DNA of 64,000 bases. It comes from Ciona savignyi. Taxonomy: Eukaryota > Chordata > Ascidiacea > Phlebobranchia > Cionidae. Positions 57,730 through 64,000 of the stretch are shown piece by piece; within the stretch, counting starts at the first letter, position 1, and each line of letters starts with the position of its first letter. The translations under genes were made by a program, and so were the position numbers. Where the stretch lies: NCBI GenBank assembly GCA_000149265.1, contig CH003004.1, positions 154,904 through 218,903 of the forward strand. The letters run 5' to 3'. The notes beneath the pieces were generated by a model. That model had not been told where the DNA came from and did no database searches. It saw only the letters and a list, made by a program, of their open reading frames with translations.

Positions 57730-57958
57730 GGTCACTAGCTAGTCGGTTGGATCCTTGGGCAAGGCACTTAACGGACATTGCCTGAACCCAGCGGATCCAT
57801 GGGTTCTACCCAATTAAAGGAACGTGTGTACATACACATCACATTGCAATACCTCTGTAACCCGACGGTGGGCGCGAGGTGATCTGACGATTGACCGTGT
57901 GTAAACTCCCTTGGTTTTCCCATTTACAGAGATAAACATGAGTACCCTCCTATCGTAA
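57730..57958 (+). repeat. tRNA-like SINE (family A), forward copy
   Basis: Well-kept forward copy from 'actggtcactagctagtcgg' to 'gataaacatgagtaccct', missing the first 45 or so bases. Intergenic. Confidence 0.8.
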
Positions 57959-58329
57959 GTGAAAAATTATTCGCGATAGACCTCTGCCGCAACATACGCT
58001 AACCGCTTTCTGTGTGTGATTGCGCTTTAAATATTGACCAACACAACCAAGTGCAATATTATTAGCGGTCGTGTGGCGGATACATATGACATTTAAACAA
58101 AGAAATCGGTCTGAGGCTGAGTCCCTTGTGTTTTTCCATCCACGAGGATAATCATGAATATCCTATCCTAAACCGACGTGATTGAAAGGGTGTCGAAGAA
58201 ATGTAGCGTTTACTTTCATCCATGCGTTTCATGGTAAATCACCACTGACAAGGATGAGAGCGACGCATCCTTGTAACTAACTTGCGCAATAATGGGATCA
58301 ACTTTAAATGGGTCGTCTGACGTTGTGGT

Positions 58330-58585
58330 ATACTCGTAAATGAAAAACGCATGGGGCGTTAACAAACAAGTAATCGTCATATTACTCGTGCCCACCGTCG
58401 GGTTACCGGAGCTATTGCATTGTGTTATGTATGATTGAGACATTCCTTTAATTTGGTAGGACCTATCATTCCAGTGGGTGCAGGCAATGTGCCTTGCTAA
58501 AGGGCACAATGGACTAGCTGGCGACCAGTTTCGAACCTGTAACTATTCGGTTGAAAGCACTAAACCACCAGAGTAACTGGCCAGA
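58330..58585 (-). repeat. tRNA-like SINE (family A), reverse copy
   Basis: Reverse copy beginning 'tactcgtaaatgaaaaacgc' and ending 'actaaaccaccagagtaact'. Downstream of ADPGK; a stray forward tail lies at about 58125-58170. Confidence 0.75.
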
Positions 58586-58788
58586 CTAAATATGCAGATG
58601 TTGTACTGCTCCCAAAAAAGTTAAAGCATTCCAATGAAAAAAACGAAGGATTTATAGAAAGTGCAATTTGTTTATTAAACATCAATCACGAAAAACAAAT
58701 TTGTGAAGAGGCAGCACTTAAGCGTGTATATTGTATTTTGTGAAATATTTGTAAAACACTCATGAAAATAATAAATTGAAACTGAATA

Positions 58789-58794
58789 TTTATT
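58789..58794 (-). terminator. Likely ADPGK polyadenylation signal
   Basis: First AATAAA on the minus strand after the ADPGK stop, about 320 bases downstream. Confidence 0.5.
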
Positions 58795-59110
58795 GCAGCC
58801 AATACATACTATGCTTTTGTGCAACGACATGTGGTCTGGGTAAATAGGTATTCATAGTATGAACTACAGTACTTGTTATTTAATATAAGGTATATGTGTA
58901 CTAAGACGTAAGTGGATTAGTTAAAAAAGGCATATGTAGGAATAGATTTCATCAAAGTAAGCATTCAAACTTATCAATTAACCTTATTCAGTCGCAAATT
59001 AAATTAATTAGCACAAACAAAGTCACCTAAGTGTAGCAGCCGAGTAAAAAAACTAGAAAAAAAAGTTAAAATGGAATAATCATTCTCGAGGCAATTTCCT
59101 TGTGCAATGA

Positions 59111-62100
59111 TTAGGAAAATCCTGAAAAAAGCAACCCACTTGCGGATATAGCGTCACCCAAGCCAACAGTTTTAGACGGTTTCTTGCAAACTAAAACTGG
59201 ACTAAAGAAATAAGAAACGCCGGATTTGTGCCAAGTAATTGTAGAAAGACTCGGATCAAAATCTTTTGAGTCTGTATCGGAAACTGAGAGTCGAATTTTT
59301 CCGGAGACGCGGAGCTCAACTTTCTCCGGATGTTGAGCTATGTTGTCATCATCGCATGCTTGGGTGGATGCAATACGGGTGCCTGCAGTAACTGACGAGG
59401 CTTGGTTTCTCCCACCGGGAGGTAGTAAGGATTGCAACGACGTGAAAAGGGAGGGTGTGGAAGTGGATCCGTGTGAGCCGCGAACCACGGGGGGAGGAGT
59501 ATTTCTTGAGCATCCATCCGACGATGTCGTTCGCAACCGGGATTGAAGGAGGACCGCTGAGGTGGGAGGAACAGTGTGGGCCTCCGTCGACTCTGCACAA
59601 CAGCCACAGCTCTTGCTCGTTTAGGCCGATCGAATCAACCAACGGAAATATCTAAAGGACAAACCATGGAAACACATAAGTTGTTTTGTGCCTTAAAATT
59701 TTTTTACTAAATTCAGCAAAATTTTGTAACTATACAACTTGAGACCAAGAGTTGATGTGCATAACTGATCGGTATGAAACAAAACTAAAATAAGTCAAAT
59801 TTATGTTAAGGTTATTTAGGCGACTAAGTCAACTATTCAATGGTATTTTTGTATTTATTTTTTTGATGAAGACTGTTTTAACGAGACATTTACTTTCCCA
59901 TGTTTCCCATGTTGCTATTTACCACTAAGCCAAAAATGAAAAAACTAAAAACAACTACTTGCTGAAGTGTTTACACAGAGAAAACGAAAACAATGTTTTA
60001 ATGGAAACCCAAATCAAACATAACTATAAATAAAAACAAAAACCTGTGTTGCAATCTCTTTGGTGCAATCCTCATTAGCCATGCTTGCAAGTTCGACATG
60101 AATAGGAATATTGGTGGACAAAGTCCTAAGTAATTCAGAGATATCGGATATTCGCTTTTTCCAGTAAGACCTCTCTTGACTTTCCAAAAGGTGTAATCCT
60201 GGTTAAAACCATACCAATTTTGGGATTAAAGTGGTAAGTTTACCTTTTAATGTGCTTTGCAGTGTTTGGATAATAAACCGGTTTATAAAATGACATCCTT
60301 TCTACAGTTAATAAATTATGGGAAAAATGTAGTATGTTTATCCCTTGGGATGAAAGGGGTGGGTTTCTACCACTGTTTGGGTATGTTTGGGCCGCTAGAT
60401 TAATCACAGTGTGTTGCACATTAGGAGGTCGTTATTTGAACCAGTTTACGTTCTAAAATTTTTGAAATCTAGAATTTTTTTCCCAAACTAATGTACTAAA
60501 TTATGTTTTTGGTTTAAAAGAGGATATTCAAAATGGAATTGTGTTACTTTCATTGCAAAACACTTACAAAATTAATTATTCAACTATTAATTCAGTCTTT
60601 CAAACCTGAAATGACAATCAGATCCGGTTTAAAATCCTTAAGACTTGCAATGAACGGCTCAAATGCTGACATGTGCGAGTTGCTGACATCGTGTGAGAAA
60701 ATAAATCGAGATGCTATCGGTGCCACACGACCTTTCCCCCAACTGTAAATTAATACAATTTTGCTAATTAATGCAGTCATTTTATTGCTAAAATAGTTTT
60801 TTTCTTATTTTTCTTGGCCAATAAAAGTGTTTCACAATTTGAATAGATAAGTAGTAAAAAATCCTTTAATTTTATTGCGGTAAAGAGTTTTTAATTTTCA
60901 TAGTGGTAAAAATGTCCTTTATTTTCATTGCAGTAAATTTTCCTAATTTTTTTTTCTAAAAAATAGTTTTTTCCTAATTTTTATTTAGAAGTTAAGTTTT
61001 TCCTTAAAACTTTTAGTTCAGTCCATTTATAGCTAAAAATATCCTTTTTGTTGCCATTTCTTTAAACATCCTTTTTCACAAAATAATAAACCTTTAACAG
61101 ATTTTAAAATTTGTAATAATAACATGCGTAAAGTGTGGATCATCATTCAATTTACATTTTACCTTTCACCTTTGCTAAATTCTAGAATGATGTGATATTC
61201 ATCTTCATCAACAAATGAAGAGGAAGGGACTTGGAGCAACGGGTGAAGCAGCGGCTTCAGTTTCGGACCGACTGGAGCGCCGATAGCCACTTCACCGCCA
61301 ACGGGAATTAGTGATGCAAGCTTTTGTGCCATAAGTGCAGCATTCCCACCAATGTAATACTGTGGGTTTTAGAAAATTTTGAAAGAATATCATAAATTTT
61401 TCACCTGTCTTAACAGAATCTAGCTTTATTAGTTAAATAAACACTTACACACAAAAAAAGAAGTATCATGTTTAGGCAATATGATACCAGTATAAGATAA
61501 AAATATTCCAAAAAGATTTTCTACTGTGTTCTAATTGCTAAAACCCTGTAAACCATCATATTGCCTTGAAAACGTCATTAAGCATAATACATCTTACAGC
61601 ATATATATTGCGAGACAATTTGAAATTCGTGATCATCTCAGAAAAGTACGAACCTCTGTGCCATCCACAGTTCTCGCAGCTTTAAGAATTTTCCGGAACT
61701 CTTCTCCATTTTCCATGTACCGTTCCCCGCCAGCACCTTTTGCATGGTGGAATGCAAATGTTTCTTTCAGGTCTTTCACGTTTCTTAAGCTTGGGTGGTC
61801 CACTAGATGGTACACAGGGAATGAAGCATTTGAGTCGAGAGCGTTGATGAGTTTGCTTCCTTTTAAAATGATGTCCACGTTCCCATTTACTCTGTATTTA
61901 AAAAAGATTTTAGGATAGGCACAAAGAAAGTTTAGTTAATTTTTTGTTTCCACGATGAAAACACAAAGCATGGCGTTTAATAATAATTTGGAAAGCGACA
62001 GTTGTTAAAACATGTCTAAAATCAAAATTATTGCTCAATATGAAAAACATTTTTTTGATTGTGTATTAGATAAAAAACAGCTATGAGTTATTGAGTATTT

Positions 62101-63666
62101 CTCAAGCATCTAATTTCCATTATTTTTATACTGTTTTACATTATAAAGACATTATTTACCCCTTTAAATTATTTAACCCACTGGTGTGAGTTATGTCTGT
62201 TAAGTGCCTTTCCATACATAAGGGCGTTATGACAGGTTTCTAGTTTCCTTAAGTCGGCCGATGAAAAGGTTAATTTCAATAAGAATTTTAACCTAGACCT
62301 TAAGCAAAAGGCTGTATGAAGCAATATAGTACATAATGTTTATCCCCACCCCTTAAATAAAAAACACAAGGGGTGTTACAACACTGGCAATCATCAGATT
62401 ACTTTGTGCACACCTACTGGTTACTAGAGACTAGAGTTATTGTGTAATGAATATATAAAACGTTTTTGTTGTATTAGATAACCCATTTTATTGTATTAGA
62501 TAACCTAGGGACATCATAACTAGTTGTACGTCACTGTTCATCATGCATTTTGTGTTTTTTAGGTTTTGTTAAGTTTTGGTCCATGTAACGCTTTTGTACA
62601 AGTTTTTCACACTGCTATTTTGATTATTTCTTATTTATTTTCATATTTTAATCTGCATTTATCATAAGGTGGCACCTGCTTCGACGCATGTTTTTCGGGG
62701 TGCCTCTAAATTCTACAGGATCGCTTGGAGTGCTTGGATCACTTAGATTGCTATGGAAAGTAATTCTAACCCTGTCCCAAACATTAATCTCAACCCCAGA
62801 ACTAACTTTAACCCCAACCCTAACATTAAAATCATGGCTCTTGTGGTTATGAAGTATGGTAAGCGATCCTGTAGTATTTAGAGGTACCGGTATCTCCTTG
62901 TTAAACTTTAGTTTAATTTATGTTCGTATTATTACTATTTTGTTGCTGTGCGTTTAACAAATAAATATGTTTAATTGGTTGATTTCCATGTAACAACATT
63001 ATGGCCAACACCCTTAGCATCCAGTATGGAAAGTACGGCAGCTGCACACTCGAGTTTTTTTATTCCCTGCGTCTTTGCACACTTGGGTATCTCACACACG
63101 CTCGTGAGCTGGCAGTATAAACATCCTATAATTTCTAACAAACCTGTAAACCTACCTCCGGACCTCGGGTAATTTACTGTCGCTACGTTTTTTGTTACGT
63201 AGATAAATATGTTAGCTGATGGACACGATAGATTTAGAATAGAATAATACGTTTGTTTAGAATTTTTTAAAAATAGTAATAAAAAGGAGATTTTGTGCAC
63301 ACTTGAAGTGTGCACTCTTGGAAGTTTGCACACTGCACACTTAAATATTTGACGTGTGCACACTCGAGATCTCGGCGAAAATTGACGTACTTTCCATACG
63401 GGCTTAGCATCAGACTTGCTGTATGGGTTTGTGCAACACGATTTTGTATCTTACCCAACAGCTATGCGTTTAAATCGGTGTTCTTCCTGAGGTTGCAAAA
63501 TAAGTTTGCTCCAAGATTTTGCAATCTTAATTCGAGAAGGACTTTCATTGTTTACGAAACTTTCTGAAAACTCCACAATCGTTTCAAAATTCCAGTTATA
63601 GTAAGCAAATATTGCCGATATACCGACTATGGCAAGCGTAAAATATGTACATGCTGCAACACCCAT
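59111..63666 (-). CDS. ADPGK: ADP-dependent glucokinase, with a one-base frameshift in the last exon
   Basis: Phosphorylates glucose with ADP as donor; the animal enzyme is ER-associated (known for the family). Exons: 63455-63666, 61654-61891, 61163-61359, 60606-60742, 60044-60198, 59111-59651. The start codon begins an N-terminal hydrophobic anchor (CTYFTLAIVGISAIFAYY). Family landmarks in order: RIAVGVNGNVDIIL, GGNAALMAQKLA, GAPVGPKLKPLL, ASRFIFSHDVSNS, LIVISGLHLLESQ, IPIHVELASMAN, VDSIGLNEQEL, HFHTLPFH, and the catalytic GLGDAISASG near the end. Exons 1-5 are in frame, but the last exon has one base too many: similarity moves from one frame to the next at about 59406, within 'ggtttctcc'. 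As written the protein would end about 100 residues early, without the catalytic Asp. With one base fewer it would be 492 residues, close to human (497). Confidence 0.95.
61932..62050 (+). repeat. Dispersed repeat family B, partial
   Basis: 'ttttttgtttccacgatgaa' and 'acatgtctaaaatcaa' match the 7963 and 27697 copies. ADPGK intron 1. Confidence 0.5.
62165..62470 (-). repeat. tRNA-like SINE (family A), diverged reverse copy
   Basis: Recognisable by 'ttaagtgcctttccatac', 'caatcatcagattact' and 'agttattgtgtaatg', with insertions between. ADPGK intron 1. Confidence 0.5.
62699..62888. mobile_element. Miniature inverted-repeat element with AACCCT-rich centre
   Basis: 'tgcctctaaattctacagga' and the inverse of 'tcctgtagtatttagaggta' form ends of about 27 bp. 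The centre carries degenerate 'aaccctaac' units. Target duplication not clear. ADPGK intron 1. Confidence 0.65.
63022..63402. mobile_element. Miniature DNA transposon with 9-bp target duplication
   Basis: 381 bp between two copies of 'cttagcatc' (63013-63021 and 63403-63411). Ends contain 'gtatggaaagtacg' and its exact complement. The right half repeats 'tgtgcacac' motifs. A 9-bp duplication points to Mutator-like or a related superfamily. Its right end lies about 50 bases from the ADPGK exon 1 donor. Confidence 0.8.
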
Positions 63667-64000
63667 TCTGGGAAAACATTAAATAAGTTAAATCACTGCT
63701 GAAGCGGTTGTTTACTTTTTAATTGAAAGAGTTTGAACTTAAAACATGGGAAAAATTTAACCAGTGTCGTGCAGGTATAAGTTTTCATTTCCTCCAAATC
63801 GTGCCGTTCACAAATTGTTTTTTGGAAAGAGTCTTTTTTATTGCAGAATGTATATGAATGTGTTGAAAGAGTTGATACTAAGTAAAATTAATCATGTAAT
63901 AGATACGGTGCCTTACATTGAGAATCAGCTAGAAATATTTTTAAACCTACTTTAGTAACTCGGGGTTAAAAATTAAAATCCGTAGATAGATATCATATGT
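63667..64000. other. Upstream of ADPGK, no confident gene
   Basis: Should contain the ADPGK promoter. A plus-strand open stretch ending at 63955 follows a 'ttttttattgcag' acceptor-like site at about 63845, but no partner exon is visible in the window. Confidence 0.4.

Noticed and set aside
59340..59655. Overlapping plus-strand reading frames over the last ADPGK exon
   Set aside because: They are antisense shadows of a GC-richer coding exon.
62971..63363. 130-codon minus-strand reading frame in ADPGK intron 1
   Set aside because: It runs through the 9-bp-TSD transposon and has no counterpart in ADPGK; the real exon 1 splices at 63455.
63764..63955. Plus-strand terminal exon of a neighbouring gene
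   Set aside because: The frame after an acceptor-like 'ttttttattgcag' looks protein-like, but there is no upstream exon in the 100 bases left before ADPGK and nothing downstream in the window.
1..64000. Intact tRNA genes or CRISPR arrays
   Set aside because: tRNA-like blocks belong to SINEs and lack a full cloverleaf; repeats have no regular spacer structure.

Overview
This is eukaryotic, intron-rich, AT-rich DNA from an animal. Four of its five genes are on the minus strand. Three are recognisable metazoan genes: ICE2/NARG2, ADP-dependent glucokinase and a class A peptide GPCR. Compact introns, short intergenic gaps, a dense swarm of short tRNA-like SINEs and many hAT/piggyBac miniature elements fit a tunicate such as Ciona best. 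That species call is inference, not proven from the window.

Layout. (1) 327-29221, minus: a giant secreted or cell-surface protein of about 38 exons, open at the left edge, with signal peptide, C-type-lectin-like domain, LamG/pentraxin-like domain and a long run of beta-rich, Asn-glycosylation-rich sequence. Its introns hold a fragment of 18S rRNA, hAT elements and SINEs. (2) 29706-42612, minus: a complete 17-exon ICE2 gene (little elongation complex subunit 2), 1107 residues; the exon lengths add up to an intact frame. (3) 43567-53566, minus: a 9-exon, 416-residue rhodopsin-class peptide receptor of the somatostatin/opioid/chemokine group. Its last large intron carries a young BEL/Pao LTR retrotransposon with a 5-bp target duplication and an internal deletion that fuses gag to the tail of pol. 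(4) 55420-57016, plus: a small 4-exon gene for a secreted, cysteine-rich precursor with the C-C-CC-C-C spacing of an inhibitor-cystine-knot (knottin) peptide. I do not recognise its family; it is the best candidate for something undescribed. (5) 59111-63666, minus: a 6-exon ADP-dependent glucokinase (ADPGK), intact except for one extra base in the last exon that shifts the frame ahead of the catalytic GLGD motif.

These genes do not form one pathway: transcription (ICE2), signalling (GPCR), secreted peptide, sugar metabolism (ADPGK) and an extracellular adhesion-type protein. The GPCR and the knottin gene are divergent, about 1.85 kb apart. ICE2 and the giant gene are in tandem with under 0.5 kb between stop and start, which leaves room for shared transcription.

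Repeats make up much of the non-coding DNA: at least twenty copies of one tRNA-like SINE in both orientations, a second Ser/Leu-tRNA-like SINE, five hAT-type miniature elements with 8-bp duplications or traces of them, a piggyBac-type element framed by TTAA, a 9-bp-TSD element in ADPGK intron 1, and several local tandem duplications. No intact tRNA, full rRNA gene or CRISPR array was seen.
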